Shown here: positions 27,047 through 38,368 of the stretch, piece by piece
Numbering within the stretch: position 1 is the first letter of the stretch
Layout: each line of letters opens with the position of its first letter
NCBI GenBank assembly: GCA_037034305.1
Contig: JBAGJY010000002.1
Location: 248,001 to 312,000 of the forward strand
Length of the DNA stretch: 64,000 bases
DNA from: Streptantibioticus_A sp037034305
GTDB lineage: Bacteria; Actinomycetota; Actinomycetes; Streptomycetales; Streptomycetaceae
Direction: 5' to 3'
Program-made: the position numbers and the translations under genes
Notes under the pieces: generated by a model
Database searches by the model: none
What the model was told of the DNA's origin: nothing
The model's input: only the letters and a program-made list of their open reading frames with translations

Positions 27047-27862
27047 ATGAATCGACCCGGGAACCCCATGCCGCCCAGCGCGGAGCACACCACAACGGTG
27101 GTCGGCGAGCAGCATGGTCAGCCGCGTCCCGAAGAGGAAAAAGCGCTCACGATGCCGACGGCAGCGGAGCGCCTGCGAACTCTCGTCGAGGGTAACTCGT
27201 CCGCGCTGCTCGTCATTCCCGGGCTGGAGGGCGCCGACCCGTTCGGGATGACGCCGTTCGAGCGCGCGGTGACCGAGGAGGGAGACATCGTGCTGTGCCT
27301 CGCCCCCGACTCCCCCGCGGTCCGCGCCGCCACCCACGCCGAGGACGACGAACTCACCGCTGTGCTGGAGTTCACGGACATCGCACCGGTCGCGGTCCGC
27401 CACCGGATCCGCGCGCACGCCTGGGTCGCGGGCTGGCTCACCCCCGTACCCGACGGTCGGCCGGGACGGCTGCGGCTTGAGTTCGGCGAGGCCGGGCTGG
27501 ACGACCTGTGGGGCATCGACCCGGTCGAGCCCGACGAGTTCGCCGCCGCCGCGGCCGATCCGTTCGCCAGCCACGAGGCCGAACTGCTACAGCACCTGGC
27601 CACCGCCCACGGCGGCCAACTCGACTGGCTGTGCGCCCTGGTCGGCGGGCGGAACGGACACTGCGCGGCGCCGTACGGCGCGGTGCCGGTGGCGCTCGAC
27701 CGGTTCGGGCTGCGGGTGCGGTTCAGCGGCGAAGGCCACACCTTCGACGCGCGCTTCGACTTCCCCGCTCCCGTCGCCGACCACCGCCAACTGCGGCGCG
27801 CGATGCACGCGTTGTTCGACACCGCCCGGGACGCCGCGGGGCGCGCGTCGGGCGAGGCGTAG
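27047..27862 (+). CDS. DUF2470 protein, probably iron-regulated haem-utilisation-like
   Basis: The 271-residue protein has an N-terminal split-barrel (FMN-binding/PNPOx-like) domain and a C-terminal DUF2470 domain (EAELLQHLATAHGGQLDWLC), the combination seen in HugZ/HutZ haem-degrading proteins. Whether it binds or cleaves haem is inferred. GAGGAG lies 5 bases before the ATG at 27047. The iron box just upstream implies expression under iron starvation, which fits iron recovery from haem. A later start at 27152 (MPTAAERLRTLVE) is possible because the first 35 residues look disordered. Confidence 0.8.
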   Translation: MNRPGNPMPPSAEHTTTVVGEQHGQPRPEEEKALTMPTAAERLRTLVEGNSSALLVIPGLEGADPFGMTPFERAVTEEGDIVLCLAPDSPAVRAATHAEDDELTAVLEFTDIAPVAVRHRIRAHAWVAGWLTPVPDGRPGRLRLEFGEAGLDDLWGIDPVEPDEFAAAAADPFASHEAELLQHLATAHGGQLDWLCALVGGRNGHCAAPYGAVPVALDRFGLRVRFSGEGHTFDARFDFPAPVADHRQLRRAMHALFDTARDAAGRASGEA

Positions 27863-27872
27863 TCTCCTGATC

Positions 27873-28172
27873 ATGTTCGTTGTCGAATTGACCTACACCG
27901 CACCGCTGGAGCGCGTCGACGCCGCGCTCGCCGACCACGTCGCATGGCTGGACAAGCAGTACGCCGACGGAGTCGTGATCGCCTCCGGCCGCAAGCAGCC
28001 CCGGGACGGCGGTGTGCTGATCGCGGTGGCCCCGGACCGGGCCACTGTCGAAGCGCTGGTCGCCACGGACCCGTTCGCCATCGCGGGCGTCGCCGACTAC
28101 CGCATCGTCGAGTTCGCCGCCACCAAGACCGCCCCCGCCCTGGAGCAGTACCGTGAGGAACTGCCCGCCTGA
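27873..28172 (+). CDS. YciI family protein
   Basis: This 99-residue ferredoxin-fold protein has the YciI pattern: MFVVELTYTAPLERVDAALA, a conserved His/Asp dyad region DHVAWLDKQYADG, and SGRKQPRDGGVLIA. Members have been proposed to be small-molecule lyases or dehalogenases but most are uncharacterised. It starts 10 bases after the DUF2470 stop, so it is probably cotranscribed and under the same iron box. A longer in-frame reading back to 27477 is a shadow of the previous gene. Confidence 0.87.
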   Translation: MFVVELTYTAPLERVDAALADHVAWLDKQYADGVVIASGRKQPRDGGVLIAVAPDRATVEALVATDPFAIAGVADYRIVEFAATKTAPALEQYREELPA

Positions 28173-28183
28173 CCAAGGGCCGT

Positions 28184-29533
28184 TCACTCCCCCGACAACC
28201 GGCCCCGGACCCGGTCCAGCACATCGGCGTACCGCGCCTCCGCGCCGTAGCGGGTGGGCTCGTAGTAGCGCCTGCCGTGCACCTCGTCCGGGGCGTACTG
28301 CTGGGCGGCGATGGCTCCCGGCAGGTCGTGCGGGTACTGGTAGCCGTCGCCGTGCCCGAGCTTGCTCGCGCCCTTGTAGTGGCTGTCCCGCAGATGCGGC
28401 GGGACCGGCCCCGCCAGCCCCTTGCGCACATCGCCGAGCGCCGCGTCGATCGCCAGGTAGGCGGCGTTCGACTTCGGCGCGAGCGCGAGCGCGATGGTCG
28501 CCTGGGACAGCGTTATCCGGGCCTCCGGAAACCCGATCATCTGCACCGCCTGAGCCGCCGCGACCGCGGTCTGCAGCGCCTGCGGGTCCGCCAGGCCGAT
28601 GTCCTCGCTCGCCGAGATCATCAGCCGCCGGGCGATGAACCGCGGGTCCTCACCCGCCTCGATCATGCGGGCCAGATAGTGCAGGGCGGCGTCCACATCG
28701 GATCCCCTGATGGACTTGATGAGCGCGCTGGCCACGTCGTAGTGCTGGTCGCCGTCACGGTCGTACTTCACCGCGGCCCGGTCCACCGCCGCTTCCAGCG
28801 TCTCCAGGGTGATCTCGGGCTCGCCCTTGGCCAGCGCCGAGCCCGCCCCCGCCTCCAGCGCGGTCAGCGCCCGCCGGGCGTCGCCGCCCGCGATCCGCAG
28901 CAGGTGCGCCTCGGCGTCCTGCGGCAGTGTGACGGAGCCCGCCAGGCCGCGCGGGTCGGCCAGCGCCCGGTGCAGCAGGCCGCGCAGGTCGTCGTCGGTG
29001 AGCGCTTCCAGGGTGAGCAGGAGCGAGCGGGACAGCAGCGGCGAGATCACCGAGAAGTACGGGTTCTCGGTGGTGGCGGCGATCAGCGTCACCCAGCGGT
29101 TCTCCACCGCCGGAAGCAGCGAGTCCTGCTGGGCCTTGCTGAAGCGGTGGATCTCGTCCAGGAACAGCAGCGTCTCGCGCCCGTACCCACCCGACTCCCG
29201 CTTGGCGCTGTCGATGACGGCGCGGACCTCCTTGACGCCCGCGGTGATCGCCGAAAGCTCCACGAACCGCCGGTTCGTGGCACGGCTGACCACATACGCC
29301 AACGTGGTCTTGCCGGTGCCCGGCGGCCCCCACAGGATCACCGAGGCAGGACCGGCCGGGCCGCCGCTGCCCTCACCGACGAGACGGCGCAGCGGCGAGC
29401 CGGTCTTCAGCAGATGCCGCTGACCGACCACCTCGTCAAGGGTGCGCGGACGCATCCGCACGGCGAGCGGGCTGCCGCCCGGCTCCCTCTCCTGCCGTTC
29501 TTCCGCAGCTGCGGTGAAAAGATCCGGTTCCAC
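28184..29533 (-). CDS. rarA: Replication-associated recombination protein A
   Basis: This 449-residue AAA+ ATPase (RarA/MgsA) acts at stalled replication forks. Walker A GPPGTGKTT, Walker B LLFLDEIHRFSK, the sensor segment TTENPYFSV and the C-terminal clamp-loader-like domain (ASALIKSIRGSDVDAALHYL) are all visible. The GTG at 29533 lacks a convincing ribosome binding site, so a nearby alternative is possible, but residues from DLFTAAAEERQ onward are typical. Confidence 0.95.
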   Translation of the reverse strand: MEPDLFTAAAEERQEREPGGSPLAVRMRPRTLDEVVGQRHLLKTGSPLRRLVGEGSGGPAGPASVILWGPPGTGKTTLAYVVSRATNRRFVELSAITAGVKEVRAVIDSAKRESGGYGRETLLFLDEIHRFSKAQQDSLLPAVENRWVTLIAATTENPYFSVISPLLSRSLLLTLEALTDDDLRGLLHRALADPRGLAGSVTLPQDAEAHLLRIAGGDARRALTALEAGAGSALAKGEPEITLETLEAAVDRAAVKYDRDGDQHYDVASALIKSIRGSDVDAALHYLARMIEAGEDPRFIARRLMISASEDIGLADPQALQTAVAAAQAVQMIGFPEARITLSQATIALALAPKSNAAYLAIDAALGDVRKGLAGPVPPHLRDSHYKGASKLGHGDGYQYPHDLPGAIAAQQYAPDEVHGRRYYEPTRYGAEARYADVLDRVRGRLSGE

Positions 29534-29623
29534 GCCAAGAAGCCTAGGACACCCCTGTGACAGTGCCCGGCCGCACGAGCTGAGCGCTCCACTGGGGACC
29601 GCGGCTGACTTCGCCCGACCTGC

Positions 29624-30262
29624 TCAGAGCAGCGTGCTCCAGTACGACCACCAGCGGGTCAGGATCAGCATGAGGATCACGCCGTACCAGAGCACCGGAA
29701 CCGCCCAGTGGAACTCCAGCACCACCGAGCGCAGCCCCCGCGGTGCCCGGATGACGTCGTGCTTGATGTTGTGCACGAGCGTGTACCAGAAGGCGGCGAT
29801 GGTCGCGGCCCAGGCGAGCATGCACCACGGGCACAGCGAGCCGATCGAGTAGAGCGACTCGTACTGGAGCCAGGTCACGAAGCCGACGCCGAAGAGCGTG
29901 CCCCCCTGCAGGCCGAGCCAGAACCAGCGGCGGAAGCGGGCGCCGGAGAGCACCGCCATGCCGACGCAGATCACCACCGGGTAGGCGACCAGGCCGATCA
30001 TCGGGTTGGGGAAGCCGAAGACCTTCGCCTGGGCGCTCTTCATGATGTTGCCGCAGGAGATGATCGGGTTGAGGCTGCACCCGGGAACGAAGTTGGGGTT
30101 CTTGTACAGCTCGAACTCATCCAGGGTGATGTACCAGGAGGCGATCAGGCCCAGCACACCGCAGACCACGAGCAGCACGCCGAGCGCCCGGCCCGCTGCG
30201 ATCAGGTCCGTCGTCCGTTCCCGCTCGTCGGTGCGGGCCTCGTCAAGCGCTGATGTCGTCAT
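29624..30262 (-). CDS. VKOR family membrane thiol oxidoreductase
   Basis: The 212-residue integral membrane protein reoxidises DsbA-like partners in actinobacterial disulfide formation, passing electrons to a quinone. Five hydrophobic segments are visible. The active-site pair is CPWC, and the loop cysteines are in GCSLNPIISCG, with the conserved serine between. There is no fused thioredoxin domain. The ATG at 30262 has an AGAAGG site. It lies between rarA and hisS, and is probably expressed on its own. Confidence 0.93.
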   Translation of the reverse strand: MTTSALDEARTDERERTTDLIAAGRALGVLLVVCGVLGLIASWYITLDEFELYKNPNFVPGCSLNPIISCGNIMKSAQAKVFGFPNPMIGLVAYPVVICVGMAVLSGARFRRWFWLGLQGGTLFGVGFVTWLQYESLYSIGSLCPWCMLAWAATIAAFWYTLVHNIKHDVIRAPRGLRSVVLEFHWAVPVLWYGVILMLILTRWWSYWSTLL

Positions 30263-30386
30263 ATCGCCTTCTGTCGTCCCCGTGTCCGTGGTGGTCGCCT
30301 GTTCCAGGGTGCCTCATTGTGCCCCACGGTGTGCCCCGGCGGAGCGGGGTCGCCGAGTGAGCCGGGCGGCCCCGGATTGACGGAAC

Positions 30387-30417
30387 GGGGGACCGGACGG
30401 CGCATATCCGGTCCCCC
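30387..30417 (-). terminator. Terminator after hisS
   Basis: GGGGGACCGGA (30387-30397) and TCCGGTCCCCC (30407-30417) form an 11 bp perfect stem with a 9-base loop, 31 bases beyond the hisS stop. Confidence 0.75.
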
Positions 30418-30447
30418 CTGTCGCTACGTACGAACCCGGGCGGTGGT

Positions 30448-31710
30448 TCAGCCGAGCCGCTCGCGCACGGCGGAGGCCAGGGCGTCCAGCGGCACCGCGG
30501 TCTGCTCGCCGCTGGCCAGGTCCTTCAGCTGCACGGTGCCCTCCGCGAGGTCGCGTTCACCGGCGACGACCGCGAACCGGGCGCCGGACCGGTTGGCCGA
30601 CTTCATCGCGTTCTTCAGCCCCTTGCCGCCGTACGCGAAGTCCGTCGCCACGCCCTGCCGACGCAGGTCGGTGACGAGCGAGAACAGCACCCGGCGCGCC
30701 GCCTCGCCCAGCGGCACCGCGAACACGTCGGTGTGCGCGGGCAGTTCGAGCTCGACGCCCTCGGCCTGCAGCGCCAGCACGGTGCGGTCGACGCCCAGCG
30801 CCCAGCCCACCGACGGCAGCGCCGGGCCGCCGATCATCTCGGACAGCCCGTCGTAGCGGCCACCGCCGCCGACCGCGGACTGCGAGCCGAGGCCGTCGTG
30901 CACGAACTCGAAGGTGGTCCTGGTGTAGTAGTCCAGACCGCGCACCAGCTTGGGATCGTCCTCGAACACCACGCCCGCCGCGGTCAGCAGCTCGCGCACC
31001 TGCTCGTGGTACGCCTTGCACGCCTCGCACAGGTGGTCGCGCATCATCGGGGCGCCGGCCAGCTGCTTCTGCACCGCCTCGCGCTTGTCGTCCAGCACCC
31101 GCAGCGGGTTGATCTCGACCCGGCGCCGGGTGTCCTCGTCCAGGTCGAGGGCGCGCAGGAACTCCTGGAGCGCCGCGCGGTAGACGGGACGGCACTCCTG
31201 GTCGCCCAGCGAGTTCAGCAGCAGCCGGAAGTTCCGCAGGCCCAGCGAGCGGTAGGCGTCGAACGCCAGGATGATCAACTCGGCGTCGAGCGCCGGGTCC
31301 TCCGCGCCCAGCGCTTCCGCGCCGACCTGCGAGAAGTGCCGGTAGCGGCCCTTCTGCGGACGCTCGTAGCGGTAGTACGAGCCGGAGTACCACAGCTTGA
31401 CCGGCAGGTTGCCGAGCTTGTGCAGGTTGGCCTCCAGCGCGGCGCGCAGCACGGAGGCGGTGCCCTCGGGGCGCAGCGCCAGCTCGTCGCCGCCCTTGGT
31501 GGTGAGGGTGTACATCTCCTTGGTCACGATGTCGGTGGACTCGCCGACACCGCGTGCGAAGAGTTCGACGGCCTCGAAGCCGGGGGTCTCGACGTAGCCG
31601 TATCCGGCGCGCTTGAGCGGTGCGGAGATCGCCTCACGTACCGCGAGGAACACCGAGGAGTCCGGCGGGAGCAGGTCGTACGTGCCCTTGGGGGCGGTAA
31701 AGGTACTCAA
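30448..31710 (-). CDS. hisS: Histidyl-tRNA synthetase
   Basis: The 420-residue class II synthetase charges tRNA-His. APKGTYDLLPPDS is the typical N-terminus, and the histidine-specific motifs VRGLDYYTRTTFEFV and GGGGRYDGLSEMIGGP are present, followed by the anticodon-binding C-terminal domain. The start is TTG at 31710; longer readings back to 31872 are inside the neighbouring hydrolase gene. The ribosome binding site is weak (a GAGGA about 16 bases upstream). It is cotranscribed with the metallo-hydrolase gene 10 bases upstream. Confidence 0.96.
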   Translation of the reverse strand: MSTFTAPKGTYDLLPPDSSVFLAVREAISAPLKRAGYGYVETPGFEAVELFARGVGESTDIVTKEMYTLTTKGGDELALRPEGTASVLRAALEANLHKLGNLPVKLWYSGSYYRYERPQKGRYRHFSQVGAEALGAEDPALDAELIILAFDAYRSLGLRNFRLLLNSLGDQECRPVYRAALQEFLRALDLDEDTRRRVEINPLRVLDDKREAVQKQLAGAPMMRDHLCEACKAYHEQVRELLTAAGVVFEDDPKLVRGLDYYTRTTFEFVHDGLGSQSAVGGGGRYDGLSEMIGGPALPSVGWALGVDRTVLALQAEGVELELPAHTDVFAVPLGEAARRVLFSLVTDLRRQGVATDFAYGGKGLKNAMKSANRSGARFAVVAGERDLAEGTVQLKDLASGEQTAVPLDALASAVRERLG

Positions 31711-31720
31711 CGGAGAGTCG

Positions 31721-32431
31721 TCACAATCCTCGTCGCGGAGCCGTGGTGTCGGCTCCGAGGCCGCTGGCCACCTCGCGCAGGTACGGGTTGGTGGCGCGTT
31801 CGCGGCCGATGGTGGTCTGGGGGCCGTGGCCGGACAGCACCACGGTCGAGTCGTCGAGCGGCAGGCACACACGCGCCAGCGATTCGAGGATCTCGGCGTG
31901 GGAGCCGCCGGGCAGGTCGGTGCGTCCGATGGAGCCGGCGAACAGCAGGTCGCCCGAGAACAGCACCGGCGGGATGTCCGCCGTCTCGGGCAACCGGAAG
32001 GTCACCGACCCCCTGGTATGGCCGGGCGCATGCGAGACGGTCAGCTCCAGGCCCGCCAGGGACAGCGCCGAACCGTCGGTCAGCTCCCGTACGTCGTCGG
32101 GCTCCCCCACCGTCAGCTCGCCCATCAGCTGCTGGCCGATGGAGCTGCCCAGCGCCTTCTCGGGGTCGCTCATCATGTAGCGGTCCTCGGGGTGGATCCA
32201 GGCGGGCACACCATGGGCGCCACACACCGGAACGACGGAGGCGACATGGTCGAGATGGCCGTGGGTGAGGACGACGGCCACCGGCTTGAGACGGTGCTTG
32301 GCGATGGTCTCCTCGACACCGCGGGCCGCTTCGTGGCCCGGGTCGATGATCACGCACTCCTCACCGGCGGCGGGGGCGACCAGATAGCAGTTGGTCCCCC
32401 AGGCCCCGGCGGGGAACCCGGCAATGAGCAC
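31721..32431 (-). CDS. Metallo-beta-lactamase fold hydrolase (glyoxalase II-like)
   Basis: The 236-residue protein has the MBL metal motif THGHLDH with further ligands in DPGHEA, HAPGHTRGS and the late SGHGPQT. The layout resembles hydroxyacylglutathione-hydrolase-like enzymes that act on thioesters; actinobacteria use mycothiol, so the substrate is unknown. GTG at 32431 has an AAGGA site. It is upstream of hisS in the same direction, a common pairing in Streptomyces. Confidence 0.88.
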   Translation of the reverse strand: MLIAGFPAGAWGTNCYLVAPAAGEECVIIDPGHEAARGVEETIAKHRLKPVAVVLTHGHLDHVASVVPVCGAHGVPAWIHPEDRYMMSDPEKALGSSIGQQLMGELTVGEPDDVRELTDGSALSLAGLELTVSHAPGHTRGSVTFRLPETADIPPVLFSGDLLFAGSIGRTDLPGGSHAEILESLARVCLPLDDSTVVLSGHGPQTTIGRERATNPYLREVASGLGADTTAPRRGL

Positions 32432-32612
32432 GATCGTCCTTCTGTCGTCCGCGTCGGTCTACGCAGCAGGTTTCTGCAGACGACGAGCCTACCGGCGGCG
32501 GTACGAGACAAGCGAACCCGCATCGTCGCGGGTCTCGCACCGGTCCCGTATCGTCACCGCAGCAGACCTAGCGGTAACGGCTAGCGCCACGGCACACCCG
32601 GGAGAAGCAGAA

Positions 32613-33437
32613 GTGGTCAGCAAGGATCAGCGGCGGCGCCAACTCGCCCGCGAGAAGTACCTGCGCCAGCAGCAGCGGCGCGCCCAGCAGCGCGGCAGAG
32701 CCCGCAAGCGCAACGCGGCGATCGCCGGTGTGGTCGCCGTCGTGCTGGCTGCGGGCGCCGCGGCGTGGGCCTCCACCGGTCTCGGCGGCGACAAGAAGAC
32801 CACCGCCGACGCCGCCAGCTCCGCGTCCGCGACGCCCACCAGCAAGGCGCCGGACCCGTGCGCCAAGCCCGCCCCGGGCTCCCCCGGCACCAAGCAGTGG
32901 ACGTCCGAGCCGTCGATGTCCATCGACACCAGGGCCTCGTACGCCATGGACCTGGCCACCACCTGCGGTGACATCAGGCTGAAGCTGGACGCGACGGACG
33001 CGCCGCACACCGTGAACTCCTTCAAGTTCCTGGCCGACCAGGGCTTCTTCGACCACACCAGGTGCCACCGGCTCACCACCAGCGGCATCTACGTGCTCCA
33101 GTGCGGCGACCCCAAGGGCACCGGCCAGGGCGGCCCCGGCTACACCCTGCCGGACGAGAACCTCAAGGCCCCCGCGATCGCCAAGGGCACCTACCCGGCG
33201 GGCACCATCGCGATGGCCAACACCGGCCAGCCGCACACCGGCGGCAGCCAGTTCTTCCTGGTCTACAAGGACAGCCCGCTGCCCGCCTCGTACACCCCGT
33301 TCGGCACCATTGACTCCGACGGCATGAAGGTGCTCCAGAAGATCGCCGCCGCGGGCGAGGACGATTCCAACAACCCGGGCGACGGAAAGCCCAACGCCAC
33401 AGTGGTGATCAACAAGGCGACCGTCACGCAGTCGTGA
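32613..33437 (+). CDS. Membrane-anchored peptidyl-prolyl isomerase (cyclophilin type)
   Basis: The 274-residue protein starts with a very basic cytoplasmic tail (SKDQRRRQLAREKYLRQQQ), a single membrane helix (AAIAGVVAVVLAAGAAAW) and a Ser/Thr/Ala/Lys linker. The extracellular cyclophilin domain follows, from about residue 110, with APHTVNSFKFLADQGFFDHT, the FFLVYKDSPLP catalytic-face segment and FGTIDSDGMKVLQKIAA. It is likely to help fold secreted proteins. The GTG at 32613 is preceded by GGAGAAG. It is divergent from the metallo-hydrolase gene. Confidence 0.92.
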   Translation: MVSKDQRRRQLAREKYLRQQQRRAQQRGRARKRNAAIAGVVAVVLAAGAAAWASTGLGGDKKTTADAASSASATPTSKAPDPCAKPAPGSPGTKQWTSEPSMSIDTRASYAMDLATTCGDIRLKLDATDAPHTVNSFKFLADQGFFDHTRCHRLTTSGIYVLQCGDPKGTGQGGPGYTLPDENLKAPAIAKGTYPAGTIAMANTGQPHTGGSQFFLVYKDSPLPASYTPFGTIDSDGMKVLQKIAAAGEDDSNNPGDGKPNATVVINKATVTQS

Positions 33438-33699
33438 ATTCCGGTCGTGCGGGATGCGGACAGCCGGGGCGCGGTTCGCCTATGTTGGCGTTGTACAAGG
33501 TGACGGTCGCTCTCCGGAGTGGCCGCGGACCGCGCTGCGGGCGCCCGCGCCGACGGCTGCCGCCCTCGCGGAATCCGAATGCGGTCGGAACCACCATCAG
33601 CAGCACGTCGGAGCGGCCAGGGCGAGGCCCGGCCGGAGGAAACTGTGGACGATGCCCGCGCACCGCTGGACGGGCCGGGCATCACGTGGAGGAGGCGCT

Positions 33700-34929
33700 G
33701 TGAGCAGCGACCCATGGGGACGCGTCGACGAGACGGGGACCGTGTACGTGCGGACGGCCGACGGTGAGCGGGTTGTCGGTTCGTGGCAGGCGGGCTCTCC
33801 CGACGAGGCGCTGGCCTATTTCAAGCGCAAGTACGACGGACTCGTCGTCGAAATCGGCCTCCTCGAACGCCGGGTGCGCACCACCGACCTGTCCGCCAAG
33901 GACGCCATGACCGCGATCGAGCACCTGCGGGCCACGGTGAGCGAGGCGCACGCGGTGGGTGATCTGGACGCGCTCACCAAGCGTCTCGACGCCCTCGTGG
34001 AGCAGGTCGAGACGCGCCGTGAGGAGCGCAAGGCGGCCAAGGCCAAGGCGTCGGACGAGGCGCGCGGCGCCAAGGAGAACCTGGTCGCCGAGGCGGAGCA
34101 GCTGGCCACCAGCGAGCAGTGGCGCAGCGCCGGTGAGCGGCTGCGGGCCCTGGTGGACACCTGGAAGAGCCTGCCGCGCCTGGACCGCAAGACTGATGAC
34201 GAGCTGTGGCACCGGTTCAGCCACGCCCGCTCCGTCTTCTCCAAGCGCCGCAAGGCGCACTTCGCCTCGCTCGACGCGCAGCGCGAGGAGGCCCGCAAGC
34301 TCAAGGAGAGGCTGGTCCAGGAGGCGGAGGCGCTCTCCGACTCCACCGACTGGGGGCCGACGGCGGCCCGTTACCGCGAGCTGATGGCGGACTGGAAGGC
34401 CGCGGGCCGGGCCCAGCGGGAGGCCGAGGACGACCTGTGGAACCGCTTCCGCAGCGCCCAGGACGTCTTCTTCGCGGCCCGAGCCGAGGTGTTCGCCGAG
34501 CGCGACTCCGAGCAGCGCGAAAACCTGGCGCTGAAGGAGGAGTTGGCGATCGAGGCGGAGAAGCTGCTGCCGGTGACGGACCTGAAGGCGGCGCGGGCCG
34601 CCTTCAGGTCGATCAACGAGCGGTGGGAGGCCATCGGCCATGTGCCGCGGGATGCCCGCCCGAGGATCGAGTCCCGGATGCACGCGGTGGAGCGGGCCAT
34701 CCAGGACGCGGAGGAGGCCGAGTGGCGGCGTACGAACCCGGAGGCGCGGGCCCGCGCTGCCGGGCTCACGGGTCAACTCCAGGCCGCGGTCGACAAGTTG
34801 AAGCAGCAGCTTGAGGCTGCGCGAACGGCGGGCAACACGGCCAAGGCCGACAAGCTCGCCAAGGAGCTGGAGGGCCGCCAGGCACTCCTGGACCAGGCCC
34901 TGAAGGGCCTCCAGGAGTTCGGCGGTTAG
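33700..34929 (+). CDS. DUF349 helical repeat protein
   Basis: The 409-residue protein contains at least three DUF349 helical units (for example LPRLDRKTDDELWHRFSHAR, WKAAGRAQREAEDDLWNRFR and WEAIGHVPRDARPRIESRMH). An N-terminal domain starts SSDPWGRVDETGTVYVRTA. It is soluble and strongly helical with high Glu/Ala/Lys content. The function is unknown, although some DUF349 proteins associate with RNA metabolism. The GTG at 33700 has an excellent GGAGGAGG site. A tandem repeat and terminator follow. Confidence 0.85.
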   Translation: MSSDPWGRVDETGTVYVRTADGERVVGSWQAGSPDEALAYFKRKYDGLVVEIGLLERRVRTTDLSAKDAMTAIEHLRATVSEAHAVGDLDALTKRLDALVEQVETRREERKAAKAKASDEARGAKENLVAEAEQLATSEQWRSAGERLRALVDTWKSLPRLDRKTDDELWHRFSHARSVFSKRRKAHFASLDAQREEARKLKERLVQEAEALSDSTDWGPTAARYRELMADWKAAGRAQREAEDDLWNRFRSAQDVFFAARAEVFAERDSEQRENLALKEELAIEAEKLLPVTDLKAARAAFRSINERWEAIGHVPRDARPRIESRMHAVERAIQDAEEAEWRRTNPEARARAAGLTGQLQAAVDKLKQQLEAARTAGNTAKADKLAKELEGRQALLDQALKGLQEFGG

Positions 34930-35186
34930 TCCACGCCACCTCGCGTCGTCCTAAAACGCCGGACGGGCTGCTTGCCAAGCCCGTCCGGCGCGTTGTATCC
35001 AGCCGCTCCGGCGCGCTGTACCCAGTTGTATCCAGCCCGTCCGGCGCGTTCCATCCAGCCCGTCCGGCGTTTGAGGACAAAGGGGGCCCGGGGGCGAAGC
35101 CCCCGAGCCAAGCCCGTCCGGCGTTTGAGGACCGGGGTTCGGGGCGGAGCCCCAGTTTCGGGAAGGGGCGGGATCGGGGAAAGACG
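34930..35186. repeat. Tandem and dispersed CCCGTCCGGCG repeat block between DUF349 gene and relA
   Basis: AGCCCGTCCGGCG occurs at 34978-34990, 35034-35046, 35058-35070 and 35111-35123, with a degenerate copy at 35001-35013. Most are separated by about 24 bases of a similar GTATCC-type spacer. Two copies continue as TTTGAGGAC. The block ends with GGGGTTCGGGGCGGAGCCCC at 35134-35153, also found near 13299. No gene is supported here. Confidence 0.8.
34957..34990 (+). terminator. Terminator after DUF349 gene
   Basis: CGCCGGACGGGCT (34957-34969) and AGCCCGTCCGGCG (34978-34990) make a perfect 13 bp stem with an 8-base loop, 27 bases after the stop. One arm is the first member of the CCCGTCCGGCG repeat block. 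Confidence 0.75.
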
Positions 35187-37649
<2,463 letters not shown>

Positions 37650-37739
37650 GGGCACTCCTCAAGCGGGTCGGAATCCCATGGTATCGGTGTGTCGGCCAGG
37701 ACCGCGTGCGACGGCTGTCGGCGGCTGACGCACACGCGC

Positions 37740-37772
37740 GGAGGCGGGCTCCCCGGCCGGGAACCCGCCTCC
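37740..37772 (-). terminator. Terminator after apt
   Basis: GGAGGCGGG (37740-37748) pairs with CCCGCCTCC (37764-37772); the inner bases can pair further. It lies 19 bases beyond the apt stop. Confidence 0.7.
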
Positions 37773-37791
37773 GTCGTGGTGCTGCTGGGCG

Positions 37792-38352
37792 TCAGACGAC
37801 GATGAGCGCCTCCAGGGGCGCCCCCGCCAGGGCCGGGGCGAGACGGGCGCGGCCGCCGAGGAAACCGAGTTCCATCAGCACCGCGAGGCCCGCCACCTCG
37901 GCGCCCGCGCGTCGGATCAGGTCCAGCGAGGCTTCGGCGGTGCCGCCGGTGGCCAGCACGTCGTCGACGACGAGGACTCGGTCCCCCGGCCCGAAGGCGT
38001 CCGAGTGGACCTCGATCTCGGCCGTTCCGTACTCCAGCTCGTATCCCTGCCGCAGGGTGCTGCCGGGCAGCTTGCCCGCCTTGCGCACCGGTACGAAGCC
38101 GGTCTCCGCCTTGGCCGCCGCCGGGGCGGCGAGTATGAAGCCGCGGGCTTCGAGGCCGACGACCTTGTCGGCGCCGAGGCCCACGCACAGCGCGGCCAGG
38201 GCGTCGGTGAGGGCGCCGAACGCCGTCGGGTCGGCGAGCAGCGGGGTGATGTCCTTGAACACCACGCCCGGCTTCGGGTAGTCCGGTACGTCGCGGATCC
38301 GGCTGAGCAGCAGTTCACGCAGGTTGGATCGGGCGGTGTCCGCCGTGGTCAC
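37792..38352 (-). CDS. apt: Adenine phosphoribosyltransferase
   Basis: The 186-residue salvage enzyme makes AMP from adenine and PRPP. The family N-terminal segment DVPDYPKPGVVFKDITPLLA, the LEARGFILAAPAA segment and the PRPP loop VLVVDDVLATGGTAEA are present. GTG at 38352 (VTTADTARSN) has an AGGAG site 8 bases upstream. It lies 16 bases downstream of secF and immediately upstream of relA, the conserved secDF-apt-relA order of actinobacteria. Confidence 0.96.
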   Translation of the reverse strand: MTTADTARSNLRELLLSRIRDVPDYPKPGVVFKDITPLLADPTAFGALTDALAALCVGLGADKVVGLEARGFILAAPAAAKAETGFVPVRKAGKLPGSTLRQGYELEYGTAEIEVHSDAFGPGDRVLVVDDVLATGGTAEASLDLIRRAGAEVAGLAVLMELGFLGGRARLAPALAGAPLEALIVV

Positions 38353-38368
38353 TGGTGTGTCTCCTGGC

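Noticed and set aside
32391..32612. Extension of the cyclophilin start upstream to 32391
   Set aside because: It would overlap the divergent hydrolase start and lacks a ribosome binding site, whereas the GTG at 32613 has GGAGAAG.
34930..35186. CRISPR-like array of regularly spaced repeats
   Set aside because: The units are 13 bases with non-unique, similar spacers, no cas genes are near, and the copies double as a terminator arm.
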